This document shows positions 17,997 to 26,591 of a DNA stretch of 64,000 nucleotides, one piece after another. The number at the start of each line of letters is the position of its first letter. Position 1 is the stretch's first letter. The translations under genes and the position numbers were made by a program. The notes below the pieces were generated by a model, which saw only the letters and a list, made by a program, of their open reading frames with translations, had not been told where the DNA came from and made no database searches. The DNA is from Candidatus Poribacteria bacterium (GTDB lineage Bacteria > Poribacteria > WGA-4E > WGA-3G): contig JAPPCZ010000091.1 of the NCBI GenBank assembly GCA_028824685.1, positions 1-64,000 of the forward strand, in the 5' to 3' direction.

Positions 17997-18875
17997 ATGT
18001 TAAGAAAATTTAGTGTGACATTTATATTACTGTTAGTTTTTAGTTTTAGCGTAACCTTGTTAGGAATTGAGTCAGCACAGGTATATTTTCCTGGTACTTT
18101 AGAGAGTTTTTGGGTTTATGAAGACCAAGATGGTAACGAGTTTACGCGTGTTGCGATTGAAGGGGAAGAAATTGCTGGTAAAACCTATCCTGCCTTCAGT
18201 TATGAACCAGAGTTAGAAGATTGGGCAGAATATAGTCCTTTTATTCGTCCGGGTCTATATAATGTAAGTGATGCAGGAATCACGCTTGTTGCCAAGGATG
18301 AGATCGGAAAAGCTCTCCAAGCACGCCTTAAAAAAGAAACGGATATTCTCATTGACATAATGAAAAGGGAAGCTCCACCGGATGCAGGTATTGATGTTGA
18401 CATTGAAGTGAAGGGGCACGACCATTCATTCCTACTTCCCAATACTATAACTATCAATGAAGAGTGGGACGTTAACCAATTTGAAGTTGATGTCAAGATG
18501 CGTTTTCGGGGCGGGGGTGCCCCAGAAGATCTACAATCGGTAATTAATTTCACTATTACAGAAACAGGAATTATTTTTGGTGCTGAAACTGTTGAAACAC
18601 CCGCTGGGAAGTTTGAAGACTGTCTAAAAGTTGAATATCGCACAGAAACCACCGCAGCAATGACACCTGCCCCTCCACCCGATGAAGTAGAATCGCCAGG
18701 AGAAACCGTAACGACTGTATGGTATGCACCAAATATCGGAATTGTAAAATTTCATCAGGAAACGAATTACATTTTCTTAGAAATGATTCCAGACGATGAA
18801 GGCCTTCCTGTGCCCCCTGGACCAAAAATAGTAACCTATGAATTAAAGAGATATGAAATCAAACCTGCTGAATAG
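17997..18875 (+). CDS. exported YFPxxLxSFW family protein, paralogue 3 of 4
   Basis: 292 residues. Signal peptide about 1-24 and the family motifs: Y-F-P-G-T-L-E-S-F-W-V-Y near 31 (Gly to Glu at one conserved position), E-T-P-A-G-K-F-E-D-C-L-K near 200 and T-T-V-W-Y-A-P-N-I-G-I-V-K near 238. GGAG precedes the start, 50 bases after paralogue 2. The single cysteine in the F-E-D-C-L-K segment is kept in all four. Function unknown. Confidence 0.73.
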   Translation: MLRKFSVTFILLLVFSFSVTLLGIESAQVYFPGTLESFWVYEDQDGNEFTRVAIEGEEIAGKTYPAFSYEPELEDWAEYSPFIRPGLYNVSDAGITLVAKDEIGKALQARLKKETDILIDIMKREAPPDAGIDVDIEVKGHDHSFLLPNTITINEEWDVNQFEVDVKMRFRGGGAPEDLQSVINFTITETGIIFGAETVETPAGKFEDCLKVEYRTETTAAMTPAPPPDEVESPGETVTTVWYAPNIGIVKFHQETNYIFLEMIPDDEGLPVPPGPKIVTYELKRYEIKPAE

Positions 18876-18939
18876 GGTTGATGTGAAAAATAATATACAG
18901 GAATTCAGTTACAAACTTCCTCTCAATTGGAGATAATTA

Positions 18940-19821
18940 ATGTTGAAAAAATTATCTACTTTCTTGATTTTTTTCCTTGCCTTTAGTTTCAGTGTAACAC
19001 TACTGGGAAATGATTCAGTAAAAAGATATTTTCCCACCACGCTTGGTAGTTATTGGGTATACGTGGATGATGACAAGAATGAATTAACGCGTCATGCGGT
19101 TGAAGGAGAAGAGATTGCTGGGGAAACGTATCACGCTTTTAGCTATGAACCTGAACTTGAAGAATTGTTTTATTTTAGTCGTTATATACACCCAACGCTA
19201 TATCAAGTTAATGAGAAGGGAATTACCTTTGTTTTTGAGGATGAGATTGAAAAAGCACTCAAGACACGGTTAAGTAAAGAAATGGAGTTATTGAGAGGAA
19301 TATTAGAATTAGATGATCCAGATGAAGCAAATTTTACCTTCACAATAGATGCAAAAGCACAAGATCATTTTTATCTACTTCCGACTCCGGTAACCCTTAA
19401 TGAAGAATGGGACGTAAATGAGATAAAAGCTACTCTTACAATACAAATTGAAGAAGAAAATGAAGACCTATCAATCGATTTCACCATCCTTGAAACAGGA
19501 ATTGTGCTTGGCACAGAAACTGTAAAAACATCTGCTGGCACGTTCGAGGACTGTTTGAAAGTTGAATACCGCACAGAAACAACCGCAGAAGAAGACTCTG
19601 TGTTTTCACCTGAAGAAAATAATCCTCCTGGTGAAACCGTAACAACAGTATGGTTTGCTCCCAACGTCGGGATTGTAAAATTGCATCAAATATCTGGATA
19701 CATATTCTTAGACATGATTCCAGATGATGCTGATTTACCTATTGTTATTCCGCCAAACAAGAAAAAAACACTTGAATTAAAGAACTACGAAATCAAACCT
19801 GATGCGGCGGAGGGCGAATGA
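18940..19821 (+). CDS. exported YFPxxLGSYW family protein, paralogue 4 of 4, coupled to hemB
   Basis: 293 residues. Signal peptide, Y-F-P-T-T-L-G-S-Y-W-V-Y near 31, T-S-A-G-T-F-E-D-C-L-K near 198 and T-T-V-W-F-A-P-N-V-G-I-V near 238. A ribosome-binding site (TTGGAGA) precedes the ATG. Its stop overlaps the hemB start (ATGA), so this family is on the same message as the tetrapyrrole genes and is translationally coupled to them. That linkage is the only functional hint. Confidence 0.74.
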   Translation: MLKKLSTFLIFFLAFSFSVTLLGNDSVKRYFPTTLGSYWVYVDDDKNELTRHAVEGEEIAGETYHAFSYEPELEELFYFSRYIHPTLYQVNEKGITFVFEDEIEKALKTRLSKEMELLRGILELDDPDEANFTFTIDAKAQDHFYLLPTPVTLNEEWDVNEIKATLTIQIEEENEDLSIDFTILETGIVLGTETVKTSAGTFEDCLKVEYRTETTAEEDSVFSPEENNPPGETVTTVWFAPNVGIVKLHQISGYIFLDMIPDDADLPIVIPPNKKKTLELKNYEIKPDAAEGE

Positions 19822-20795
19822 GCGTTTTTCCTATCTATCGTCCAAGACGTCTACGCGCAAATGAAAACCTACGTCGACTTGTTCGAGAAACCAGTCTGTC
19901 TATAGATGACCTTATTTACCCAATGTTCGTTGTTCACGGTCGAGACACGGCAATCGAAATAACTTCTATGCCGGGATGTTATCAGTATTCAGTGGATAGA
20001 CTTGTATCTGCTGCGAAAGAATTGGTATCCCTTGGTATCCCCGGAACGATTTTGTTTGGAATTCCTGAAACGAAAGATCCGCTTGGGTTGGAAGCTTATG
20101 CTGAAGATGGCATTATTCAGCAGGCAGTGCGTGCCATTAAGGATGCTATCCCTGACCTACTTGTGATGACAGATGTTTGTCTGTGTGAGTATACTGATCA
20201 CGGTCATTGTGGTATCATTGAAGGCGGCGAGGTGCAGAACGACCCAACGCTTGATTTGCTTGTTAAAGAGAGTGTATCACACGCGCAGGCAGGTGCTGAT
20301 GTCATTGCCCCATCTGACATGATGGATGGTCGTGTCGGTGCAATTCGCGACGCATTGGACGATGAGGGATACGAAAATATCCCAATTATGGCGTATTCCG
20401 CAAAATATGCATCAGCGTTCTACGGACCCTTTCGTGAAGCCGCAGAATCAGCACCTCAATTCGGTGACCGCCGTTCATATCAGATGGATCCAGCAAATTC
20501 TGAGGAGGGGTTACGTGAAGTAGCATTAGATATTGAGGAAGGCGCAGACATTGTAATGGTGAAACCTGCACTCTCATATCTTGATGTTATCCATCAGGTG
20601 AAAACAGAATTTCAAATGCCTGTTGCAGCATATAACGTCAGTGGTGAATATGCTATGATAAAGGCAGCGGCACAGAATGGATGGGTTGACGAAAAGCGGG
20701 TTGCACTGGAGGTCTTAACAAGTATTAAACGGGCTGGTGCAGATATGATTTTAACCTACTTCGCAAAGTCTGTTGTCGAATGGCTTGAAAATTGA
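19818..20795 (+). CDS. hemB: porphobilinogen synthase (delta-aminolevulinate dehydratase) HemB
   Basis: Condenses two 5-aminolevulinate molecules to porphobilinogen in the cytoplasm, the second committed step of tetrapyrrole synthesis. 325 residues, normal length. The zinc-type active site is visible: Cys121, Cys123 and Cys131 in the V-C-L-C-E-Y-T-D-H-G-H-C-G segment. The two Schiff-base lysines are Lys196 (A-Y-S-A-K-Y-A-S-A-F-Y-G-P-F-R) and Lys249 (M-V-K-P-A-L-S-Y-L-D). The start overlaps the stop of the exported protein gene by four bases. hemL follows after about 100 bases. Confidence 0.95.
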   Translation: MSVFPIYRPRRLRANENLRRLVRETSLSIDDLIYPMFVVHGRDTAIEITSMPGCYQYSVDRLVSAAKELVSLGIPGTILFGIPETKDPLGLEAYAEDGIIQQAVRAIKDAIPDLLVMTDVCLCEYTDHGHCGIIEGGEVQNDPTLDLLVKESVSHAQAGADVIAPSDMMDGRVGAIRDALDDEGYENIPIMAYSAKYASAFYGPFREAAESAPQFGDRRSYQMDPANSEEGLREVALDIEEGADIVMVKPALSYLDVIHQVKTEFQMPVAAYNVSGEYAMIKAAAQNGWVDEKRVALEVLTSIKRAGADMILTYFAKSVVEWLEN

Positions 20796-20811
20796 TGTTG
20801 TGGGTTGAATA

Positions 20812-20833
20812 GGTTCGGTTAGGAAACCAAACC
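20812..20833. repeat. imperfect hairpin GGTTCGGTTAGGAAACCAAACC
   Basis: Inverted repeat in the hemB-hemL spacer, with core GGTTAGGAAACC. The same core is found in the GGCGAGGTTAGGAAACCTCGCC hairpin at 48720-48741, so it belongs to a dispersed repeat family rather than being a simple terminator. No T-run follows. Confidence 0.45.
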
Positions 20834-20897
20834 TACCGTGATGGATCAAAATGTTGGTTTACTATAACAACTTTAAAAACGAAATTGGAGGAACGAA

Positions 20898-22181
20898 TTG
20901 GAGAGTAACAAATCTTTATCAGCGTGGCAAAAATCACAGCAAATTATCCCTGGAGGTGTCAACAGTCCTGTTCGTAATTTTAGCAAGGTTGGTGAGCATC
21001 CCCGCTTTATTGATCGTGGTGCTGGGTCTAAAATTTACGACATAGACGGAAACGAGTATATTGATTATGTCGCTTCATGGGGTCCATTAGTTCTGGGACA
21101 TGCACATCCAGATGTAGTCGCAGCCATCAACACTGCAGCCGCAAGCGGAACAAGTTTCGGCGCACCGACAACATTAGAAACAGAACTTGCTGAAATCATT
21201 GTCAACGCAGTGCCTTCTATTGAACAAGTCCGACTTGTAAACTCAGGCACGGAAGCGACAATGAGCGCGATTCGTGTTGCACGCGGTTATACCGGACGCG
21301 ATAAAATTATCAAAATAGACGGATGCTATCACGGACATGTGGATTATCTCTTGGCAAAAGCGGGTTCAGGGGTTGCGACTTTCGGTCTTTCGGATAGCGG
21401 TGGCGTGCCAGAGGATTTCGCACGTAACACACTCACTGTACCATTTAACGATCCTGAAACTTTGAAAACAACAATTGAGGCGAATGCTGATGAGATCGCT
21501 TGTCTCATCCTTGAACCAATTATGGGCAACATGGGTATTATCCCACCGCGTGAGGGTTACCTCAATGAACTTCGTGAGATTACGGAACAGCATGGAATCG
21601 TGCTTATTTTTGATGAGGTAATTACCGGTTTTAGGGTTGCTTATGGTGGCGCACAGTCATATTATGGTGTTATACCAGATATGACTTGTTTAGGAAAGAT
21701 AATCGGTGGTGGTTTGCCTGTTGGCGCTTACGGTGGAAAACGAGAGATAATGCAATGTGTAGCACCTGAAGGTGATGTGTATCAGGCAGGCACTTTATCT
21801 GGAAATCCGTTAGCTGTTTCTGCGGGCATAACGACATTGAAAAAGCTTGCAGAACCAGGAGTTTATGAACAACTCGAAAGTCGTGCGGCTACCCTCGCCA
21901 GCGGACTTGCAGAAGCAACACAAAAACACGGTATTGACGCTTGGCATAGTCGTGTCGGGTCAATGTTGATGCTCTATTTCACATCAGAATCTGTTACAGA
22001 TGCGGACGGTGCACGGACTGCAGATACAGAACGTTTTCGTCAATACTTTTGGGGTCTTCTTGAACGTGGCGTGTCCGTTGCCCCTTCACAATTTGAAGCG
22101 GGATTTGTATCCTTAGTACATTCTGAAGAGGATATTAACACGACCGTTCAAGCAGCAACTGAGGCAATCGCAAATCTCTAA
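20898..22181 (+). CDS. hemL: glutamate-1-semialdehyde 2,1-aminomutase HemL
   Basis: Pyridoxal-phosphate enzyme that converts glutamate-1-semialdehyde, the product of HemA, to 5-aminolevulinate (C5 pathway). 427 residues. The PLP lysine is Lys267 in L-G-K-I-I-G-G-G-L-P-V-G-A, with the cofactor Asp in I-F-D-E-V-I-T-G-F-R near 238 and the S-G-T-E-A-T-M phosphate-binding segment near 116. The TTG start at 20898 has GGAGG seven bases upstream. The prenyl synthase gene follows within 20 bases, in the same operon. Confidence 0.95.
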   Translation: MESNKSLSAWQKSQQIIPGGVNSPVRNFSKVGEHPRFIDRGAGSKIYDIDGNEYIDYVASWGPLVLGHAHPDVVAAINTAAASGTSFGAPTTLETELAEIIVNAVPSIEQVRLVNSGTEATMSAIRVARGYTGRDKIIKIDGCYHGHVDYLLAKAGSGVATFGLSDSGGVPEDFARNTLTVPFNDPETLKTTIEANADEIACLILEPIMGNMGIIPPREGYLNELREITEQHGIVLIFDEVITGFRVAYGGAQSYYGVIPDMTCLGKIIGGGLPVGAYGGKREIMQCVAPEGDVYQAGTLSGNPLAVSAGITTLKKLAEPGVYEQLESRAATLASGLAEATQKHGIDAWHSRVGSMLMLYFTSESVTDADGARTADTERFRQYFWGLLERGVSVAPSQFEAGFVSLVHSEEDINTTVQAATEAIANL

Positions 22182-22200
22182 ACAATCGTAAAGGAATTGA

Positions 22201-23181
22201 ATGTCAAGCTTTGATGGTATTGTTAAATTAATTGCCGATGATCTTAGTGCTGTAGAGGCGAAACTAACTGAAAACACTGTGAGTGAATATAGTTTTGTAG
22301 ATATGGCGGTTCAGCATGTGGTAGAAGGTGGCGGCAAACGGTTGCGTCCTATCCTTGTTGTGCTTTCCGCTAAAGCGTGTGGATATGAAGGTGCTGACGC
22401 ACACACACTCGCAGCAGTTGTTGAACTCATCCATGTAGCATCGCTTGTGCATGATGATGTTCTTGATGAAGCTGCAATTAGGCGCGGTCGAGAAACATTA
22501 CATACCAAATGGGGTAATAAGGTGGCAGTACTTGTAGGTGACTATCTCCATGCCCGTGTTCTTTCAATGTTAGTTTCCCGCCGCGCAGATGACCCCGCAA
22601 TGAAAATACTTGCGAACACCACTCAGGCAATGTGTGAAGGAGAGGTGATTCATGCCTATAAAAGCGGAGATTTTGATATATCAGAAGAAGAATACCTCAA
22701 GATAATTAGTTTTAAGACTGGTAAGTTGATTGCTGCCTCTTGTACTCTTGGCGCGCATCTCGGCACAAATGATGAACAACAGATTGGTGCGATCACTACC
22801 TACGGTCAGCAAATTGGAACAGCATTCCAAATCGTAGATGATCTGCTCGATTTTGTTGAAGACCCAGAAAAATTAGGAAAAAACGCCTTTGGTGATCTTC
22901 GGGAAGGGAAACTAACCTTTCCTATTATACATACACGAAAAGTCTGTAATGCTGATGAGAAACAGACCCTTGAAAAAGTGTTAAACCCTAATACTGATGA
23001 AACGAAGGCAATTGCTGTCGTCGAATCGTTGTTTCAAAAATATGATGTAGAACCACACTGTTTGAAGGTTGCTCAAGGTTATACAGATCGTGCTAAAGCT
23101 GCGTTGGCAAAAGTGCCACAATCAGATGCGAGGTTTGCCTTAGAAAACCTCGCGGATTATGTAGTCTCACGGGATTCATAG
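22201..23181 (+). CDS. trans-polyprenyl diphosphate synthase (quinone side chain type)
   Basis: 326 residues. It elongates allylic diphosphates with isopentenyl diphosphate to make the side chain of quinones, and possibly of heme O. Both Asp-rich metal sites are present: H-D-D-V-L-D-E near residue 84-90 and V-D-D-L-L-D-F near 212. The G-G-G-K-R-L-R-P motif at 43-50 and R-R-G-R-E-T-L-H after the first site are typical. Residues before the first Asp motif are small (Ala, Ser), which favours a long-chain product, so an IspB/HepT-like role is likely. It sits between hemL and the Met8-like gene. Confidence 0.88.
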   Translation: MSSFDGIVKLIADDLSAVEAKLTENTVSEYSFVDMAVQHVVEGGGKRLRPILVVLSAKACGYEGADAHTLAAVVELIHVASLVHDDVLDEAAIRRGRETLHTKWGNKVAVLVGDYLHARVLSMLVSRRADDPAMKILANTTQAMCEGEVIHAYKSGDFDISEEEYLKIISFKTGKLIAASCTLGAHLGTNDEQQIGAITTYGQQIGTAFQIVDDLLDFVEDPEKLGKNAFGDLREGKLTFPIIHTRKVCNADEKQTLEKVLNPNTDETKAIAVVESLFQKYDVEPHCLKVAQGYTDRAKAALAKVPQSDARFALENLADYVVSRDS

Positions 23182-23186
23182 GTAAG

Positions 23187-24308
23187 ATGTTTTACCCTGC
23201 ACATATAAATCTTCAAAACAGAAAATGTCTTGTGGTAGGCGGTGGCACTGTTGCTGAACGGAAAGTAGTCGCTATGCTCATTAGCGGCGGAGAAGTGACC
23301 GTAGTTAGTCCCGATGCAACCGAATTATTGGTTTTCCTTGCAGACATCGGCACAATACAATGGCATAAACGGCAGTTTAAAACGGGGGATACGAAAGGCT
23401 ATTTTCTTGTGTGTGCTGCAACCGATTTTACAACTATAAACACCGCAGTATACGTTGAAGCACATGAAAAAAATAACATCCGCTTAGTTAATGTTGTGGA
23501 CGTGATTCCGCAATGCACCTTTGCCGCTGCATCTGTTGTAACGGATGGCGAACTCATGATCAGTATTTCTACAAGTGGCAAGAGTCCTGCAACAAGCCGC
23601 CGTATTCGAGAACATTTTGAAGATACATTGAACACGTCATCGTTGTATACGCTTGGATACGAAAATGGAAAACCAGTACCTATAGAAAATCAAGGATTGC
23701 CCTATCCGGTTTATCTTTTATTAGAAAATCGTAAATGTGTGGTACTATGTGAGCAGGAAACATCGGAAATTAAACGTCGAGTTTCGCTGTTACAACAATG
23801 CGGTGCTACAGTAGTGTATAATCCAACTAACTTTGAAGACGCATTCTTCGTGATATCCGATGCGTCTATACGTGGTGCTTCTGATACTTTCTTGCAAGAA
23901 TCCCTTGACAAACCGAATTCTGGAGACTTTGTTACGCCGAATTTGATTTTAGATAAAAACCTTATTATAAGTATATCCAGTAAGAATGGCACAGATATTA
24001 GCAAAGCAAAACATCTACATGAGAGACTTACGCATCAGTTTGAAAACAACGGCTACGGTGCTTTTATTAATCTACTTGGTGCAAGGCGCGCGGAAGTTCT
24101 CAAAGCTTTTCCTACATCAAAAATGCGCGCCGACTTTTTTGAGACACTCATCGGACATGTTGCAGACAGTCCACAAAAATGTTGTCTAAGGCTCACAAAC
24201 ACAGAATGTTCTGCCGAATGCCTTTTCAACTGGGTGCGACACGGTAAAATTGAACACGCGAACAACTTTATATCGCAGTTTTTAAGCGCACAGCAGACAA
24301 ACCTATAA
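23187..24308 (+). CDS. duplicated Met8/CysG-N-type protein (precorrin-2 dehydrogenase/ferrochelatase half plus degenerate second half)
   Basis: 373 residues, about twice a Met8 Rossmann domain. The first half (1-150) has the NAD-binding V-V-G-G-G-T-V-A-E-R-K-V motif near residue 16, a central C-A-A-T-D region and the S-I-S-T-S-G-K-S-P motif near 135, as in precorrin-2 dehydrogenase/sirohydrochlorin ferrochelatase. The second half (about 165-300) repeats the layout: Y-P-V-Y-L-L-L-E-N-R-K-C-V-V mirrors the start, and N-L-I-I-S-I-S-S-K-N-G mirrors the end, but the glycine motif is replaced by L-C-E-Q-E-T. A helical C-terminus follows. It begins five bases after the prenyl synthase. With CobA it would convert uroporphyrinogen III toward siroheme. 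Confidence 0.82.
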   Translation: MFYPAHINLQNRKCLVVGGGTVAERKVVAMLISGGEVTVVSPDATELLVFLADIGTIQWHKRQFKTGDTKGYFLVCAATDFTTINTAVYVEAHEKNNIRLVNVVDVIPQCTFAAASVVTDGELMISISTSGKSPATSRRIREHFEDTLNTSSLYTLGYENGKPVPIENQGLPYPVYLLLENRKCVVLCEQETSEIKRRVSLLQQCGATVVYNPTNFEDAFFVISDASIRGASDTFLQESLDKPNSGDFVTPNLILDKNLIISISSKNGTDISKAKHLHERLTHQFENNGYGAFINLLGARRAEVLKAFPTSKMRADFFETLIGHVADSPQKCCLRLTNTECSAECLFNWVRHGKIEHANNFISQFLSAQQTNL

Positions 24309-24324
24309 CAAATATCAGTAAACC

Positions 24325-25164
24325 ATGCATTTTCTATTTCTTGTAACCGTATTAGTCTATTTAGCAGCAAGTATTTTTCAGGCGCTCTACCTTGCAATAG
24401 GAGAACGAACTGAAACCTCGACTCTACGCCCAAGGATTGCACAGATCGCTTTCTGGGGAACGTGTCTTGGATTCGTCCTCCTAACACTTTTTATAATACT
24501 TTGGTGGTCGCGTCAAGGACATTTCCCGATGAAGCATTGGACAGACTCAACCGCCTTTTTTGCGTGGGCAATCACCTTAATCTACCTGATTGTTATGCGA
24601 GTACCGCAGCTGCGTGCTATAGGTGGTTTAGTTATACCAGGGGCATTCATTACAATCCTGATTTCATATAGTTTCTCCAGAAACACATCAGCATTACCAG
24701 AAAATTTGGAAACCTATTGGTTAGTTCCCCACATTACACTGATTTTTCTCGCCTATGCTATATTTTTTACCGCATTTGGATTTGGAGTGTTATATCTGAT
24801 AGCGGAGAAAAGTATCCGTGAAAAGAAACATACGGTCTTTCATAACCTTCTTCCGTCTCTTGGTGCTTCAGATGAACTTGGTTATCGGTGTACAATCCTT
24901 GGTTTGATCTTGTTATCTATTGGTATTATGATTGGTGTAGTTTTGAAACAATATATCGAGGGTGTAAACTTGAATTGGTTGGATGCGCATGTTTTCTTTA
25001 CCGTCGTTACATGGTTTATCTATGTTGTCCATATTAGTTTTCGTCAACTCTGGGGGTGGCGCGGTAGAAAAGCAGCATATTCGGAAATCGTTGGTTTCAT
25101 CGCAGTTCTATGGACCTATGTCGGAGTCAAACTCTTTTTAGACAGCGCGCATACATTTCGCTAA
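24325..25164 (+). CDS. HemX/CcsA-like cytochrome c assembly membrane protein
   Basis: 279 residues with about eight transmembrane helices. The family is the CcsA/HemX group of heme-handling inner-membrane proteins. Conserved features include W-W-S-R-Q-G-H-F near residue 59, H-I-T-L-I-F-L-A-Y-A near 136 and the late D-A-H-V-F-F-T-V-V-T-W-F-I-Y segment near 219, whose histidine, together with His136 and H-I-S-F near 237, could ligate heme. The position just before hemA is the classical hemX-hemA arrangement of Gram-positive bacteria. It might tune HemA levels or export/handle heme; the sequence does not decide. Confidence 0.8.
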   Translation: MHFLFLVTVLVYLAASIFQALYLAIGERTETSTLRPRIAQIAFWGTCLGFVLLTLFIILWWSRQGHFPMKHWTDSTAFFAWAITLIYLIVMRVPQLRAIGGLVIPGAFITILISYSFSRNTSALPENLETYWLVPHITLIFLAYAIFFTAFGFGVLYLIAEKSIREKKHTVFHNLLPSLGASDELGYRCTILGLILLSIGIMIGVVLKQYIEGVNLNWLDAHVFFTVVTWFIYVVHISFRQLWGWRGRKAAYSEIVGFIAVLWTYVGVKLFLDSAHTFR

Positions 25165-25210
25165 CTACAACTATATCACGGGATTCCGTACGATGTAAAC
25201 TTTTCCAATT

Positions 25211-25239
25211 TTGACATAGATATTAAAATGTGATATAAT
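25211..25239 (+). promoter_or_regulatory. consensus sigma-70 promoter of hemA
   Basis: TTGACA at 25211-25216 and TATAAT at 25234-25239, perfect consensus with a 17-base spacer, 50 bases before hemA. It indicates that hemA-hemC-cobA/hemD can be transcribed independently of the upstream hemB-hemL group. Confidence 0.75.
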
Positions 25240-25289
25240 TTAATCACTTTATGGTGTTAACACAGTTTTAGTTTCCGTAGAGTCAAACC

Positions 25290-26591
25290 ATGAATCAAAT
25301 TGTATCTATTGGAACAAGCCATCACGTTGCCCCTGTTGAATTCAGAGAAAAGTTGGCTTTTTCCGAAGAACAACTCATTGAATCCCTCCACCACCTTCGT
25401 GAATCGTATAAGGTTGATGAGGCAGTCATTCTTTCTACCTGTAACCGCGTAGAGGTTTATGGGGTCGCTAATTCCCTGCGAACAGCCGAATCGCCTGTCA
25501 AAATTCTACTGGACTTTTTATCTAATTACCATCGAATTAGTGTGGATACACTCAAAAAATGGAGTTATCGCCACCATAACCTTGATACTATTCAACATCT
25601 TTTTAGGGTTACGTCCAGTCTTGACTCAATGGTCGTAGGTGAATCTCAAATTTTAGGTCAAGTTAAAGATGCCTACGATTTTTCGCGTTCGGCAGGGGGC
25701 GCTGGCGCGATCCTGAACCGTCTTTTTGCAAAGGCATTCAGTGTTGGTAAACGTATACGTTCAGAGACCACCATTGCCTCGGGAGCAGTCTCAATTAGTT
25801 ATGCAGCAGTAGAACTTGCAAAAAAGATTTTTAATACTTTAGAAGATAAAACTGTAGCGATTATTGGGGCGGGTGAGATGAGCGAACTTACAGCGAAACA
25901 TCTCGTGACGAACGGTGTTTCTAAAGTAATCGTTGCAAACCGTACTTATGAACGTGCTGTTAAGATTGCTGAAAAATTCAAAGGTGTTCCAGTTGCTTAC
26001 GAAGAGGACCTAAACTTTCTGATTGATGCTGATATCGTCATCAGTTCCACAGACGCACCCCATTATCTCATTGAACGTAAACCCCTCACTGAAATCATGA
26101 AAAAACGGAAGCATCGTTATATGTTTCTAATTGACATCGCCGTTCCGCGTGATATTGAACCGGACGTGAGCAAAATTAACCACGCCTTTCTCTATAACAT
26201 TGATGATTTAGAAGCTGTTGTCGCCTCTAACCTCAAAGAACGGAAACAGGAAGCGGTTCGCGCAGAACAGATCGTCTCTGAAGAGGCAAAGCGATTTCAC
26301 GACCAACTGCAAATCCTTGAAGTAAATCCCACCATTAAAGCACTTCATCAGCAATTTCAGCAGATTGCTGAAACAGAACTCCAAGTCTGCCTTGATTGCA
26401 CAACGTTGTCGGACACCCAAGAAGTAGCTGTTGCATCTATGACACAGGCAATAGTCAAAAAACTTCTACATCACCCAGTAGAAAACTTACGCCACGCAGT
26501 CAATGATGGCAATGCTGATCATGGGCAGTATGTTCATGCACTCCAAGAACTGTTCGCGTTAGATGATAATAACGATAAGGAACAGGAATGA
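25290..26591 (+). CDS. hemA: glutamyl-tRNA reductase HemA
   Basis: Reduces glutamyl-tRNA(Glu) to glutamate-1-semialdehyde with NADPH, the entry step of the C5 tetrapyrrole pathway. 433 residues. The catalytic Cys51 is in I-L-S-T-C-N-R-V-E-V-Y. The N-terminal G-T-S-H-H-V-A-P motif, the H-L-F-R-V-T-S-S-L-D-S-M-V-V-G-E segment near 110 and the NADPH motif I-G-A-G-E-M-S-E-L near 192 are all present, as is the C-terminal helical dimerisation domain. No SD is obvious before the ATG. Its stop overlaps hemC (ATGA). Confidence 0.95.
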   Translation: MNQIVSIGTSHHVAPVEFREKLAFSEEQLIESLHHLRESYKVDEAVILSTCNRVEVYGVANSLRTAESPVKILLDFLSNYHRISVDTLKKWSYRHHNLDTIQHLFRVTSSLDSMVVGESQILGQVKDAYDFSRSAGGAGAILNRLFAKAFSVGKRIRSETTIASGAVSISYAAVELAKKIFNTLEDKTVAIIGAGEMSELTAKHLVTNGVSKVIVANRTYERAVKIAEKFKGVPVAYEEDLNFLIDADIVISSTDAPHYLIERKPLTEIMKKRKHRYMFLIDIAVPRDIEPDVSKINHAFLYNIDDLEAVVASNLKERKQEAVRAEQIVSEEAKRFHDQLQILEVNPTIKALHQQFQQIAETELQVCLDCTTLSDTQEVAVASMTQAIVKKLLHHPVENLRHAVNDGNADHGQYVHALQELFALDDNNDKEQE

